A DNA stretch of 41,714 nt from UBA8919 sp041658185. GTDB taxonomy: Bacteria; Elusimicrobiota; UBA8919. The stretch's first letter is position 1. Every line of letters starts with the position of its first letter. The position numbers and the translations under genes were made by a program. A model generated the notes under the pieces. The model ran no database searches. It was not told where the DNA came from and saw only the letters and a list, made by a program, of their open reading frames with translations. Positions 1 through 8,807 of this stretch are shown one piece after another. The stretch covers positions 1 to 41,714 of the forward strand of contig JBBAAR010000016.1 in the NCBI GenBank assembly GCA_041658185.1. The letters are read 5' to 3'.

Positions 1-47
1 AAGCGATATGGTTTAAGCGTTAAGTTAAAAGCGTATGTTTTTTTCAT
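1..47 (-). CDS. N-terminal fragment of an unidentified protein
   Basis: An ATG at 45-47 on the minus strand opens a frame reading MKKTYAFNLTLKPYR before it runs off the window. It is preceded by a good ribosome binding site, GGAGGT (plus-strand 52-57), and a TATAAT box at 78-83, so this is very likely a true gene start. Fifteen residues are too few to name a family. The gene lies downstream of the acyltransferase gene but has its own promoter-like element. Confidence 0.6.
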   Translation of the reverse strand, partial: MKKTYAFNLTLKPYR

Positions 48-51
48 AGGT

Positions 52-83
52 ACCTCCGTTTGTCTGTTTCCACTTTTATTATA
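52..83 (-). promoter_or_regulatory. Promoter -10 box and ribosome binding site for the left-edge gene
   Basis: On the minus strand a TG-extended TATAAT lies at 78-83 and a GGAGGT ribosome binding site at 52-57, four bases before the ATG at 47. No strong -35 hexamer is visible at 17 bp, which fits an extended -10 promoter. The surroundings are very AT-rich. Confidence 0.5.
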
Positions 84-145
84 CAAAATATATTGTAACT
101 TTTGGGTAACTTATTTGTAATTTATTTGTGACTTTATTTTTTTCA

Positions 146-1270
146 TTAGGTTGACAAACCTGCTTCGTAAATGCGGTATTTTTTGTAGAGGATGCCGCCC
201 ATCGCAACGACGCCTTTGTTGATGAGGTCGTTGTCCTCAAGCGTCCATGAGAGTTCGCCGCCTTCCGGGTAACCGTATTTCCGGCATGATTGTAACATCT
301 CGTGATAAAGTACCGCTTCAAATCCTTTTCCTCTGAATTCTTTTTTAACACCCAGAGCCATCAGTCGCACAAGTTTTATTTTTCTTTTCCAGTATAGAAA
401 TTTAATTATTCCAATCGGTCCCATTTTACCGTCTAATTTTTTCAAGACGAAATTGTAATCCGGCACGGCAAGAGTTGCTGCTACCGGCACACCGTTAACC
501 TCCAGAAAATGAAAAATTCTCGGGTCAACCATCGGCTTCATACCTGCTGCCATAAAATCAATTTCATCGTCGTTCATCGGTACAAAACCCCAGTTTTTTT
601 CCCATGCGGAATTATAGATGTCCTTAAAGTGTTGAACATCTCTTTGGAAATTTTTCATATCAAGCGGGCGGACTTTTATGTTTTCTCTTTTTTTCACCAT
701 TTCAACTATTCTTGCAATTCTCGGCGGAGCGTCATCGTGCGCAGAGCGAATCCACGCATATAAATCTTTCGCTTTTTTGAAACCGGATTTTTCAATCAAA
801 TCAATATAATACGGCGGGTTATATGTCATCATAATCACCGGCGAAGAGTCAAAGCCCTCAATCAGAAGTCCGTATTCGTCGTTTGCGGAAGGGTTTGCGG
901 GACCTTTTATTATTTCCATCCCCTCGGATTTCAGGAATTTTTTCACCTCATCTAAAAGAGATTTTGCAACGGCTACGTCGTTTATACAGTCAAAAAAACC
1001 GAAGAACCCGCATTTCTCGTTATGAACTTTTATGTGATTCCGGTCAATTATTGCGGCACAACGACCGACGATTTTGCCGTTATCCTGCGCCAAAAATATT
1101 TTTATTTTTGCGTGCTTCCAGAAAGGATTTTTTGATGAAAGCATTTTTTTTGCTTCCGATATTAACGGCGGAACCCAGAACTTTTCGTAAGGAGAACCCT
1201 TGTACAGCTTAAAGGGAAATTTTACAAAATCATCAAGTTTTTCAGGCAGGCTATAACTTTTAATTTCCAT
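146..1270 (-). CDS. GNAT-fold N-acyltransferase, possible bacterial ceramide synthase-type enzyme
   Basis: A 374-residue soluble protein with no signal peptide. The C-terminal half has acyltransferase features: a basic stretch leading to 'GVKKEFRGKGFEAVLYHEM' (about residues 308-326), resembling the acyl-CoA-binding R/Q-x-x-G-x-G/A loop of GNAT enzymes. It starts six bases after the stop of the serine palmitoyltransferase-like gene, so the two are almost certainly co-transcribed. Known biology: bacterial ceramide synthase of Caulobacter (bCerS) is a GNAT-type enzyme in a serine palmitoyltransferase cluster. Inference: this protein may N-acylate the product of its neighbour (3-ketosphinganine or a related amino-ketone). 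Similar 370-residue YghO-like GNAT proteins have no proven function, so the fold call is firm and the substrate call tentative. Confidence 0.7.
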   Translation of the reverse strand: MEIKSYSLPEKLDDFVKFPFKLYKGSPYEKFWVPPLISEAKKMLSSKNPFWKHAKIKIFLAQDNGKIVGRCAAIIDRNHIKVHNEKCGFFGFFDCINDVAVAKSLLDEVKKFLKSEGMEIIKGPANPSANDEYGLLIEGFDSSPVIMMTYNPPYYIDLIEKSGFKKAKDLYAWIRSAHDDAPPRIARIVEMVKKRENIKVRPLDMKNFQRDVQHFKDIYNSAWEKNWGFVPMNDDEIDFMAAGMKPMVDPRIFHFLEVNGVPVAATLAVPDYNFVLKKLDGKMGPIGIIKFLYWKRKIKLVRLMALGVKKEFRGKGFEAVLYHEMLQSCRKYGYPEGGELSWTLEDNDLINKGVVAMGGILYKKYRIYEAGLST

Positions 1271-1276
1271 ATAAAG

Positions 1277-2560
1277 TTATCTCCAGAGTTTGCCCATCCA
1301 GTTTCTGAGTTGCCTCATATCAAAAACATTATAGTTGAATCTTCTCTTTTTTATCCACGGACGGTTGGTATCAATAATCCCAAGTTCTCTGCCGGCAATT
1401 TCAAATGCTTCAAGCGTCCTGTCAAGATGCTCGTCGGTATGGGTCGCCATAATGCTTACTCTGATAAGCGCGCGACCGGGCGGGGTAGCCGGCGAAACTA
1501 TAGGCGTTGTAAAAATTCCGTATTCATAAAGTATCTTACACATCTGGAACGCCTTTTCATCTTCACCGATGATTACAGGTATTATCGGCGTCTCGCTTTT
1601 GCCGGTATCAAATCCAAGAGCGCGGAATCCGTCTCTCATTTTTTTTGTATTCTTCCAGAGGCGTTTTATTCTTCCGGGATGGGCTTTTATCACTTTTAAT
1701 GCAGAACGGACGGAGGCGACGTTAGACGGACATAAACTCGCGGTAAATATAAGAATACGGGATAAATGTTTAAGGTAAAAAATTATATCCTCGTCGGCAG
1801 CGATGAAACCGCCGGTTGAAGCTAAGGACTTTGAAAATGTCCCCATTATTATATCAACCTCGTCGGTTAACCCGAAATGGTCGGCGGTGCCTTTTCCTGT
1901 TTTTCCCATCACACCAAGACCGTGAGCATCGTCCACCATAACGCGGGCGTTGTATTTTTTGGCAAGGGGAATAATTCCGGGAAGGTCGGCGATATCACCT
2001 TCCATACTGTAGACACCGTCAACGATTATAAGTTTCGCTTTTTCAATTCCGACGAATTTCAGCACCCTTTCCAAATCATCCATATCGTTATGCTTGAATT
2101 TCATCACCTTGCCGAAGGAAAGCCGGCATCCGTCAATTATTGAGGCGTGGTCGTATTCGTCAAGAATAATATATTCGTTACGGGCGACGATTGCGGAAAT
2201 TATTCCGAAATTTGTCTGCATTCCGGTTGAAAAAAGCAGCGCCTTTTCTTTCCCGATAAATTCCGCTATTTCTTCTTCAAGTTTTACATGTATGTCAAGA
2301 GTACCGTTTAAGAAACGGGAACCGACGCATCCGACTCCGTATTTTTGAACAGCGCGGATTGCAGATGCCTTCAACCGCCAGTCGCTGGTTAAACCTAAAT
2401 AATTGTTTGAACCCATCATAATCAAGTTTTTTCCGGAAACGGTTACTTCCGGGTCCTGACCTGATTCAAATGTTTTAAAATACGGATAGATTTCATTTTT
2501 CATCAGGTACTTCGCAAACTGAACAATCTCGCTGTTGTAACATTTATCAAATATGTCCAT
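1277..2560 (-). CDS. Serine palmitoyltransferase-like alpha-oxoamine synthase (PLP enzyme)
   Basis: A 427-residue fold-type I PLP enzyme of the alpha-oxoamine synthase family (AONS, KBL, ALAS, SPT). The Schiff-base lysine is in 'GTFSKSLASTGG' (Lys about 244) and the PLP aspartate/histidine motif is 'VDDAHGLG' (about 209-216). 'GSRFLNGTLDIH', 'HNDMDDLE' and 'VDGVYSMEGD' closely match my memory of bacterial serine palmitoyltransferases from Bacteroidetes, more than BioF or Kbl. The expected reaction condenses an acyl-CoA/ACP with serine to give 3-ketosphinganine and CO2. No biotin or threonine-degradation genes are nearby. The adjoining GNAT gene fits an acylation step. The C-terminal ~35 residues extend past the usual fold. 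BioF-type activity remains the main alternative. Confidence 0.75.
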   Translation of the reverse strand: MDIFDKCYNSEIVQFAKYLMKNEIYPYFKTFESGQDPEVTVSGKNLIMMGSNNYLGLTSDWRLKASAIRAVQKYGVGCVGSRFLNGTLDIHVKLEEEIAEFIGKEKALLFSTGMQTNFGIISAIVARNEYIILDEYDHASIIDGCRLSFGKVMKFKHNDMDDLERVLKFVGIEKAKLIIVDGVYSMEGDIADLPGIIPLAKKYNARVMVDDAHGLGVMGKTGKGTADHFGLTDEVDIIMGTFSKSLASTGGFIAADEDIIFYLKHLSRILIFTASLCPSNVASVRSALKVIKAHPGRIKRLWKNTKKMRDGFRALGFDTGKSETPIIPVIIGEDEKAFQMCKILYEYGIFTTPIVSPATPPGRALIRVSIMATHTDEHLDRTLEAFEIAGRELGIIDTNRPWIKKRRFNYNVFDMRQLRNWMGKLWR

Positions 2561-2569
2561 AGTAATATC

Positions 2570-2652
2570 AGAGAATTAGAGAATTAGAGAATTAGAGAAT
2601 TAGAGTTTTTTCCAATTCACCAATTCTCTGTTGTATAAACTAATTCTCTGCC
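2570..2652. repeat. AGAGAATT tandem block with inverted copies, downstream of leuB
   Basis: Four tandem copies of a nine-base unit (AGAGAATTA) on the plus strand are followed by two inverted copies (CAATTCTCTG, TAATTCTCTG), so the transcript can fold into a hairpin. It fills the gap between the leuB stop and the serine palmitoyltransferase start. A near-identical block is at 8808-8904. Confidence 0.85.
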
Positions 2653-2654
2653 TC

Positions 2655-3719
2655 TCAACTTGCCTCTTTTGCTATCAAATCGCCGACTTCACTGGTTGAA
2701 AATCCCATTTTTCCCGCATCCATTGATTTTATTTTGCCCGAAGATAAAATATTTTTTATTGAATTTTCTATCACTTGCGCTGTTTTTGTCTCACCCAAAA
2801 CATCCATCATCATAGCGGCAGCAGCAATAGTTGCAATCGGATTGATTACATTTTTTCCGGTATATTTCGGAGCGCTCCCGTGGATGGGTTCAAACATTGA
2901 AACGCCTTCGGGATTTATGTTACCGCCGGCTGCAACGCCCAAACCGCCCTGAATAACAGCCGCCAAATCCGTTATAATATCTCCGAAAATGTTGTTCGTC
3001 ACGACGACATCAAACCAATCCGGGTTTTTCACAAACCACATGCAGGTGGCGTCAACAAACGCATGGTCTTTTTTAATATCCGGGTATTGCTCTCCCATTT
3101 TGTAAAAAACTCTCTGCCACAAATCACCGGAGTAAGTTAATACATTCGCCTTGTCCACCAGCGTTAAAACCCTTCTGATATTTCTTTTTTTTGTTAATTC
3201 AAAAGCATAACGGACACATCTTTCTACGCCTTTATATGTGTTCACGTCCAACTGTGTGGCAACTTCGTCTTTTGTATCTTTTTTGAAAACCCCTCCGATA
3301 CCGCAGTATGCACCCTCGGTATTTTCGCGGACGACAACGAAATTTATATCCTTCGGCTCCTTATTTTTTATCGGGGTATATACGCCGGGATATAAAATTA
3401 CCGGACGGAGATTGATATACTGGTCAAGTTCAAAACGGGTCCGAAGCAGAAGTCCTTTTTCAAGAATACCGGCTTTTACATCCGGATGACCGATTGCGCC
3501 GAGATAAATTGCATCAAGTTTCCTAAACTCGGCAATTGCAGAATCTGGAAGAATTTCGCCTGTTTTTAAGTATCTTTCGCCGCCGAGGTCATAATTTACA
3601 AGTTCGTATTTTACACCGGTTTTTTTGCACGCAACCTCCAGAACTTTCAAGCCCTCTCTGATAATTTCAGGTCCCACGCCGTCGCCCGGCATAACGCCGA
3701 TTTTGTACTTTTTTGACAT
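2655..3719 (-). CDS. leuB: 3-isopropylmalate dehydrogenase
   Basis: A 354-residue beta-decarboxylating dehydrogenase of the isocitrate/isopropylmalate family. It oxidises 3-isopropylmalate to 2-oxoisocaproate with NAD in leucine synthesis. The N-terminus has 'GVMPGDGVGPEI'. The metal/substrate segment 'NNIFGDIITDLAA' and the adenine loop 'FEPIHGSAPKYTGKNVINP' are present, and the HGSAP motif is typical of NAD-dependent LeuB. It is the last leu gene of the run and starts nine bases after the leuD stop, with a ribosome binding site (AGGAGG) at the junction. Sequence alone does not exclude homoisocitrate dehydrogenase, but the leuA-leuC-leuD context decides it. Confidence 0.93.
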   Translation of the reverse strand: MSKKYKIGVMPGDGVGPEIIREGLKVLEVACKKTGVKYELVNYDLGGERYLKTGEILPDSAIAEFRKLDAIYLGAIGHPDVKAGILEKGLLLRTRFELDQYINLRPVILYPGVYTPIKNKEPKDINFVVVRENTEGAYCGIGGVFKKDTKDEVATQLDVNTYKGVERCVRYAFELTKKRNIRRVLTLVDKANVLTYSGDLWQRVFYKMGEQYPDIKKDHAFVDATCMWFVKNPDWFDVVVTNNIFGDIITDLAAVIQGGLGVAAGGNINPEGVSMFEPIHGSAPKYTGKNVINPIATIAAAAMMMDVLGETKTAQVIENSIKNILSSGKIKSMDAGKMGFSTSEVGDLIAKEAS

Positions 3720-3727
3720 TTATCCTC

Positions 3728-4234
3728 CTATTTTTTTGTTCCGAGAACTCGGGATGTTTTTATGTAATTAAGAAGTCCGTCTGAATTAATAATTTTAAGA
3801 AGAAAATCCGGGAACGGTTTTGAAGAATATGATTGATGACGGGTTGAGTTCTTAATCTTTCCTTCCTTGATATCTATTTCTATAATATCCCCGGTTTTTA
3901 TTTTCTCTGCCGCTTCTTTTGATTCCAAAATAGGAAGCCCTATGTTTATCGCATTCCTAAAAAAAATTCTTGCAAAACTTTCGGCGATAACACAGGAAAT
4001 GCCCGCCGCTTTTATTGATATCGGAGCATGCTCGCGGGACGACCCGCACCCGAAATTTTTTCCGGCAACTATAACATCACCGTTGGCGACATTTTTGACG
4101 AAATCACCGTCAATATCTTCCATACAGTGTTTGGCAAGTTCATCAGGGTCGGCGGTATTTAAGTATCTCGCCGGAATAACCTCGTCGGTATTTACATTGT
4201 CGCCGTATTTGTGCGCTTTTCCTTTTAATATCAT
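3728..4234 (-). CDS. leuD: 3-isopropylmalate dehydratase small subunit
   Basis: A 168-residue protein of the short LeuD class found with the LeuC/HacA group. It forms the swivel domain of isopropylmalate isomerase with LeuC. The substrate loop 'GCGSSREHAPISIKAAG' and the early 'NVNTDEVIPARYLN' motif are intact. The start at 4234 gives the usual family N-terminus (MILKGKAHKYGDNVNTDE). It lies between a small DUF gene and leuB, spaced for one transcript. Confidence 0.94.
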   Translation of the reverse strand: MILKGKAHKYGDNVNTDEVIPARYLNTADPDELAKHCMEDIDGDFVKNVANGDVIVAGKNFGCGSSREHAPISIKAAGISCVIAESFARIFFRNAINIGLPILESKEAAEKIKTGDIIEIDIKEGKIKNSTRHQSYSSKPFPDFLLKIINSDGLLNYIKTSRVLGTKK

Positions 4235-4248
4235 TGAAACACCTCTAT

Positions 4249-4524
4249 TTATTTTTTTTCTTTCATCGCATTTGTCGGAAACATCGTCACGATAAAGTTC
4301 TTGTTCAAATCAAGAAATTCAACCTCATACTGCCAATCCTCGCCGAGTTTAATTGCTGAAATTACCGCATCCGTAATAGGTATAAACTGTTTCACCGGCG
4401 CATTTATAAAATCGGAAATACGGCTTCCGGGCGGCAGATAGACAGCGCCCTGAATTTTACAGTTATCAAGATAGATAATTACATCGTGCCTTTCTTTGTT
4501 AATTCTTTCCGGCGAATCAAACAT
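4249..4524 (-). CDS. Small conserved protein within the leu operon (DUF6812-like)
   Basis: A 91-residue protein. The ATG at 4524 is chosen because GGAGG precedes it directly; the longer upstream reading runs through the leuC coding sequence out of frame. It reads as a small beta-rich protein with 'LPPGSRISDFINAPVKQFIPITDAVI' split across about residues 30-55, recalling the DUF6812 family (weak recognition). There are no catalytic motifs, no signal peptide and no membrane segment. It sits ten bases after leuC and fifteen before leuD, so it is co-transcribed with the isomerase subunits, but the sequence does not show a metabolic role. Confidence 0.75.
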   Translation of the reverse strand: MFDSPERINKERHDVIIYLDNCKIQGAVYLPPGSRISDFINAPVKQFIPITDAVISAIKLGEDWQYEVEFLDLNKNFIVTMFPTNAMKEKK

Positions 4525-4534
4525 TTTTTTCCTC

Positions 4535-5788
4535 CTAAATATCGTCCGGCAGAGCGATTTTTCCGGCAACGGCGGAAGCGGCAGCAACCGCGGGGTTTGA
4601 AAGATAGACCTCGCTTTCCGGATGACCCATTCTTCCTGTGAAATTTCTGTTTGTCGTCGCAATCGCCCTTTCGCCCTTCGCCAAAATCCCCATATGACCG
4701 CCCAGACAAGGACCGCAAGTCGGCGTTGAAACGGCGCAACCGCTGTTTATGAAAATTTCAATCAGACCTTCTTTTATCGCTTCCAAATATATTTTTTGAG
4801 TAGCCGGGAAAATAATCGTCCTTACATCGGGATGAACTTTTCTTCCTTTTAAGACCGATGCGGCAATACGCAAATCTTCTATGCGGCCGTTAGTGCAGGA
4901 ACCGATAACCGCCTGGTCTATTTTTATGTTTTTCACATCCTTTACGAATCTCCTGTTAGACGGAAGAGGCGGAAACGCTACAACCGGTTCAATTTTTGAA
5001 CAGTCGTATTCTATTACTTTTTCATATTTTGCATCTCTATCATTTTCATAAATTTCATATGGCCTTTCTGCTCTGCCTTCAACATAGTCCAGCGTTTTTT
5101 TATCAGACGGAATAATTCCCGCCTTGCCGCCGGCTTCAATCGCCATATTGCAAATTGTGAACCGTTCCGACATTGAAAGTTTTCCTATCGTCTCGCCTGA
5201 AAACTCCATCGCCCGGTAATTCGCACCGTCAACGCCGATATCGCCGATGAGATATAAAATCAAGTCCTTGCCTGTTACCCATCTGTTCAACTTCCCCTTG
5301 AAAATGAATTTTATCGTCGGAGGAACTTTGAACCACACTTTACCTGTTATCATACATGCCGCTAAATCGGTAGAACCGACACCGGTTGCAAACGCGCCTA
5401 ATGCGCCGTAAGTGCAGGTATGCGAGTCGGCGCCGATAATAACATCACCCGGCAGAACGACGCCCTGCTCGGGAAGGAGAGCATGTTCAATTCCCATTTT
5501 ACCTACATCATAGTAATGCGTAAGCCCCTGCTCTTTCGCAAAATCCCTGAGAATCTTTGCCTGTTCGGCTGATTTTATATCTTTGTTCGGACAGAAGTGG
5601 TCGGGAACCAGTACGATTTTTTCCCTGTCAAAAACCTTTTTTCCGCCGGCTTTTTTAAATTCAGAAATTGCCAAAGGCGCCGTTACGTCGTTAGCCAGAG
5701 CAATATCCACATTGCATTCAATAAAATCGCCCGGTGCAACTTTCTTCTTCCCGCATCCTGCCGCCAATATTTTTTCAATTATGTTCAT
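4535..5788 (-). CDS. leuC: 3-isopropylmalate dehydratase large subunit
   Basis: A 417-residue aconitase-superfamily protein of the shorter archaeal-type LeuC/HacA class. It carries the [4Fe-4S] cluster ligands 'IGSCTNGR' (about 295-302) and 'CAVSTPTCGPCLGG' (about 353-366), plus 'GADSHTCTYGALG'. With LeuD it isomerises 2-isopropylmalate to 3-isopropylmalate. Its ATG overlaps the leuA stop by four bases (5785-5788), indicating translational coupling. Confidence 0.94.
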   Translation of the reverse strand: MNIIEKILAAGCGKKKVAPGDFIECNVDIALANDVTAPLAISEFKKAGGKKVFDREKIVLVPDHFCPNKDIKSAEQAKILRDFAKEQGLTHYYDVGKMGIEHALLPEQGVVLPGDVIIGADSHTCTYGALGAFATGVGSTDLAACMITGKVWFKVPPTIKFIFKGKLNRWVTGKDLILYLIGDIGVDGANYRAMEFSGETIGKLSMSERFTICNMAIEAGGKAGIIPSDKKTLDYVEGRAERPYEIYENDRDAKYEKVIEYDCSKIEPVVAFPPLPSNRRFVKDVKNIKIDQAVIGSCTNGRIEDLRIAASVLKGRKVHPDVRTIIFPATQKIYLEAIKEGLIEIFINSGCAVSTPTCGPCLGGHMGILAKGERAIATTNRNFTGRMGHPESEVYLSNPAVAAASAVAGKIALPDDI

Positions 5789-7320
5789 TTTTTATTTCTC
5801 AAAATCCTGTTTATTGCGGAGAGGTACGCTTTTACCGATGCCTCAATTATGTCCGTTGATGTGCCACGGCCTACGAAAATTTCTCCTTTATGTTCAATTT
5901 TCACAATTGCCTCGCCGACGGCATCCTTTCCGATAGATACCGATTTAAGAGAATAATCCACCAGTTTGAATTTCTGCCCAATAATTTTTTCAATCGCTTT
6001 ATACGAGGAATCAACGGGCCCGTCGCCGGATTCTTCCGCAAAAAATAATTTTTTGTCTTTTTTTAACTTGATTTTCGCAATAGGTTTTACGCTGCTGCCG
6101 GACGATATAAAAATATCGGACAGTTCATAAATCTGCTTTTCTTCGGCGAGTTCGTTTTCTATTATTGCCTCAATATCCTCGTCATAAACATTTTTCTTTT
6201 TATCGGCAAGTGCCTTGAAATCACTAAACGCTTTTTCAAATTCTTTATCTGTAAGTTTGAAACCGAGTTCGGCCATCTTTTTTTCAAAAGCATGCCGCCC
6301 GGAATGTTTTCCGAGAACAATAGAAGATGATTTTAAGCCGATTGACTGCGGAGTCATAATTTCGTATGTCTGGGCTTTTGCCAAAACCCCGTGCTGATGG
6401 ATTCCCGCCTCGTGCGCAAAAGCATTACCGCCTACAATTGCCTTGTTTTGCTGAATCATCATTCCGGTTAAAGACGAGACCAGTTTTGATGTCTTTGATA
6501 TTTCCGTTGTTTTTATGTTTGTTTCAAAATTAAAAAGTTTTTTTCTCGTGTGAAGACACATCACTATTTCTTCTAATGATGCGTTGCCGGCTCTCTCGCC
6601 GAGGCCGTTCATGGTACATTCAATCTGTCTTACACCGTTTATTACGGCAGAAAGCGAGTTTGCCGTTGCAAGCCCTAAATCATTATGACAGTGAACGGAG
6701 ATAACCGCTTTATGAATGTTTGGAACTCTGGAAAAAAGTTTTGATATAATTTCGCCGAATTCCGACGGCACGGAATAGCCGACCGTGTCCGGAATGTTAA
6801 CGGTTGTTGCCCCTGCATCTATAACCCCTTCAACCACCCGGCACAAAAAATCAAGTTCGCTTCTTGAGGCATCTTCGGCCGAGAACTCAACATCGGAAAT
6901 TTTGTTTTTGGCATATTTTACCGCATCAACTGCTTTTTGAAATACATCTTCCGGCGACATTTTTAATTTATACTTCATATGTATAGGACTGGTCGCAAGA
7001 AATATATGGATGCGGTTTTTCTTCGCATGTTTTACTGCATCAAAACAGACATCAATATCATTTTTTAACGCGCGGGCAAGACCGCAAATCACAGGACCTT
7101 TTATTTTTTTTGCGACAAGTGAAACGGCTTCAAAATCACCGTCGGATGACACCGGGAAACCCGCTTCTATTACATCAACTCCCAATATTGAAAGTTGTTG
7201 TGCAATTTCCAATTTTTGTTTTGTATTTAACGATGCGCCGGGTGATTGCTCTCCGTCTCTTAAAGTCGTATCAAAAATAATTATCCCTTGACAATCTCGG
7301 GATTTCGTTTCACTCAACAT
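5785..7320 (-). CDS. leuA: 2-isopropylmalate synthase
   Basis: A 511-residue protein with an N-terminal DRE-TIM metallolyase barrel ('FDTTLRDGEQSPGASL' at about 16-31; metal ligands in 'SVHCHNDLGLATANS' at about 208-222). The 'GNAFAHEAGIHQHG' linker and a C-terminal LeuA allosteric dimer domain follow, with 'DSSYKAIEKIIG' and 'GRGTSTDIIEASVKAYLSAIN'. It condenses 2-oxoisovalerate with acetyl-CoA, and leucine feedback is expected through the C-terminal domain. The start at 7320 follows GGAGA. Citramalate synthase is an alternative for this family, but length and leuCDB linkage support LeuA. Confidence 0.93.
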   Translation of the reverse strand: MLSETKSRDCQGIIIFDTTLRDGEQSPGASLNTKQKLEIAQQLSILGVDVIEAGFPVSSDGDFEAVSLVAKKIKGPVICGLARALKNDIDVCFDAVKHAKKNRIHIFLATSPIHMKYKLKMSPEDVFQKAVDAVKYAKNKISDVEFSAEDASRSELDFLCRVVEGVIDAGATTVNIPDTVGYSVPSEFGEIISKLFSRVPNIHKAVISVHCHNDLGLATANSLSAVINGVRQIECTMNGLGERAGNASLEEIVMCLHTRKKLFNFETNIKTTEISKTSKLVSSLTGMMIQQNKAIVGGNAFAHEAGIHQHGVLAKAQTYEIMTPQSIGLKSSSIVLGKHSGRHAFEKKMAELGFKLTDKEFEKAFSDFKALADKKKNVYDEDIEAIIENELAEEKQIYELSDIFISSGSSVKPIAKIKLKKDKKLFFAEESGDGPVDSSYKAIEKIIGQKFKLVDYSLKSVSIGKDAVGEAIVKIEHKGEIFVGRGTSTDIIEASVKAYLSAINRILRNKK

Positions 7321-7332
7321 TTTTTCTCCATT

Positions 7333-8094
7333 TTAGACCTTCTTTTTCAACCTGATTAACCTTAAAAAATAACCGATAATTCCCGACAGAAAATACAAAA
7401 TATAAATTATAAAAATGGTGTTCTGCGGATATGTGAATATCAGAATTATTGAAACAATCAATAAAGCCAATAACTGGAACGAGTGCGGTTTGGAAAAATT
7501 TAACTTTTTAAAATTTGAGTATTTTATTTTTGATATGAGAAAAATTGAAATAAGCACCATAAGAAACGGCATAGCATCAAAAAACAAGGGCATCTTTTTA
7601 GTCAGTAACTTGATATTTTTTGCCGTCAATTCCGTGCCCTGCTCAAAAAGTTCATATGAAAGAACAAAAGATGCTATGATACCTCCGGCGGCAGTAGTGG
7701 GAAGTCCCTCAAAATGGGTTTTAGCAACTCCTTGTTCTGTAACCGCTACGGAATTAAATCTGGCAAGCCGTAGGGCAGAGGCAATCACGAAAAAAACGGC
7801 GATAGCAAAACCTATTTTTCCCATACCGTTAAGAACAAGTTGATACATTAAAACAGACGGTGCAACTCCGAAAGAAAGAAAGTCGGCAAGAGAATCTAGT
7901 TCCACTCCGAAAGAACTTTCTGCGTGCATAGCCCGGGCGACCCGGCCGTCGGCAATATCCATCAAAATCGCCACAATAATGGACCATGCCGCTGCTGAAA
8001 AATTGGAAGATATGGAATAATGCAACGAAAAAAAACCCGCAACTATATTTGCTACGGTGAAAATACTTGGTATTATGTAAATTCCTCGTTTCAT
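7333..8094 (-). CDS. pssA: CDP-diacylglycerol-serine O-phosphatidyltransferase
   Basis: A 253-residue integral membrane CDP-alcohol phosphatidyltransferase. The signature D-G-x2-A-R-x8-G-x3-D-x3-D is seen as 'DIADGRVARAMHAESSFG' followed by 'VELDSLADFLSFG' (about residues 46-77). Several hydrophobic helices follow, including three in the last 90 residues. It makes phosphatidylserine from CDP-diacylglycerol and serine. The next upstream gene in the transcript is the decarboxylase that converts the product to phosphatidylethanolamine, which supports PssA over PgsA. Confidence 0.92.
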   Translation of the reverse strand: MKRGIYIIPSIFTVANIVAGFFSLHYSISSNFSAAAWSIIVAILMDIADGRVARAMHAESSFGVELDSLADFLSFGVAPSVLMYQLVLNGMGKIGFAIAVFFVIASALRLARFNSVAVTEQGVAKTHFEGLPTTAAGGIIASFVLSYELFEQGTELTAKNIKLLTKKMPLFFDAMPFLMVLISIFLISKIKYSNFKKLNFSKPHSFQLLALLIVSIILIFTYPQNTIFIIYILYFLSGIIGYFLRLIRLKKKV

Positions 8095-8099
8095 ATTAA

Positions 8100-8165
8100 C
8101 ACCAGAGAGTAAGAGAGCATAGAGCGGAGAGCGGAGTTTTCTGTGCTATATCCTCTGTCCTCTAT
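8100..8165. repeat. Degenerate AGAGCAT/AGAGCGGAG-type tandem block after psd
   Basis: Purine-rich short tandem units (AGAGAGTA, AGAGCAT, AGAGCGG) are followed by partly inverted pyrimidine-rich units (CCTCTGTCCTCT). The block fills the space between the psd stop and the pssA start and resembles the one at 10046-10125. Confidence 0.65.
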
Positions 8166-8795
8166 TTACTGCCGTCCTGCGATAACCGTTATGCCGGCGG
8201 TAACTTTATCCCCGACGGCAACATTTAATTTTATTTTTTCCGGAAAATAGATATCAACCTGACTTCCGAAATGAATTATTCCTATTTTTTCACCCTGCAC
8301 AACATCCTGATTTAACTTAACCCATAAATCACATCTCTGGGCAATAATGCCTGCAATCTGTTTTACCAAAATGTACATTTGTTCATTTTTAATTCCTATT
8401 AAGTTTTGAACATTTTTAACACAGGCATCGGGATGGTTTGCAGGCAAATATTTTGTCCCTTCTTTATTTACGTAAGATATTTTCCCTGAGATAGGCGCTC
8501 TTTGTAAATGGACATTAAAAACAGATAGAAAAATTTTTACGATTTTCGCTCTGCCTTTTATGACAAGCGGTTCATCTATATCCGAAATTTCAAAGATGGT
8601 GCCGTCGGCGGGTGACAAAATAATATTTTCATCTGCGGGAATAGCTCTTACCGGGTCTCTGAAAAAATAAAAACAGAAACACATCAAAAGAAAAAAAACT
8701 ACGCCGAAAATATAATTAAGTAATCCGCCTGAAATGAAAAAAATCAGAGAAAAAACCAAAAACAGCAAAACATAATTAAATCCTGTTTTCGCCAT
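8166..8795 (-). CDS. psd: Phosphatidylserine decarboxylase proenzyme (short type)
   Basis: A 209-residue proenzyme of the short class common in archaea, Firmicutes and many environmental phyla. Two hydrophobic N-terminal segments (about 8-45) anchor it. Conserved 'FRDPVRAIP', 'LSPADGTI' and 'VHLQRAPISGKI' follow. Self-cleavage is expected at Gly-Ser in 'HFGSQVDIYFP' (about 176-186), creating the pyruvoyl group on a short alpha chain. It converts phosphatidylserine to phosphatidylethanolamine. It lies between rplA and pssA in one minus-strand run. Confidence 0.93.
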   Translation of the reverse strand: MAKTGFNYVLLFLVFSLIFFISGGLLNYIFGVVFFLLMCFCFYFFRDPVRAIPADENIILSPADGTIFEISDIDEPLVIKGRAKIVKIFLSVFNVHLQRAPISGKISYVNKEGTKYLPANHPDACVKNVQNLIGIKNEQMYILVKQIAGIIAQRCDLWVKLNQDVVQGEKIGIIHFGSQVDIYFPEKIKLNVAVGDKVTAGITVIAGRQ

Positions 8796-8807
8796 ATTAA
8801 TACCAGA

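Noticed and set aside
4525..4739. Minus-strand ORFs overlapping the leuC end
   Set aside because: They are shadow frames of leuC; the small gene starts at 4524 after GGAGG.
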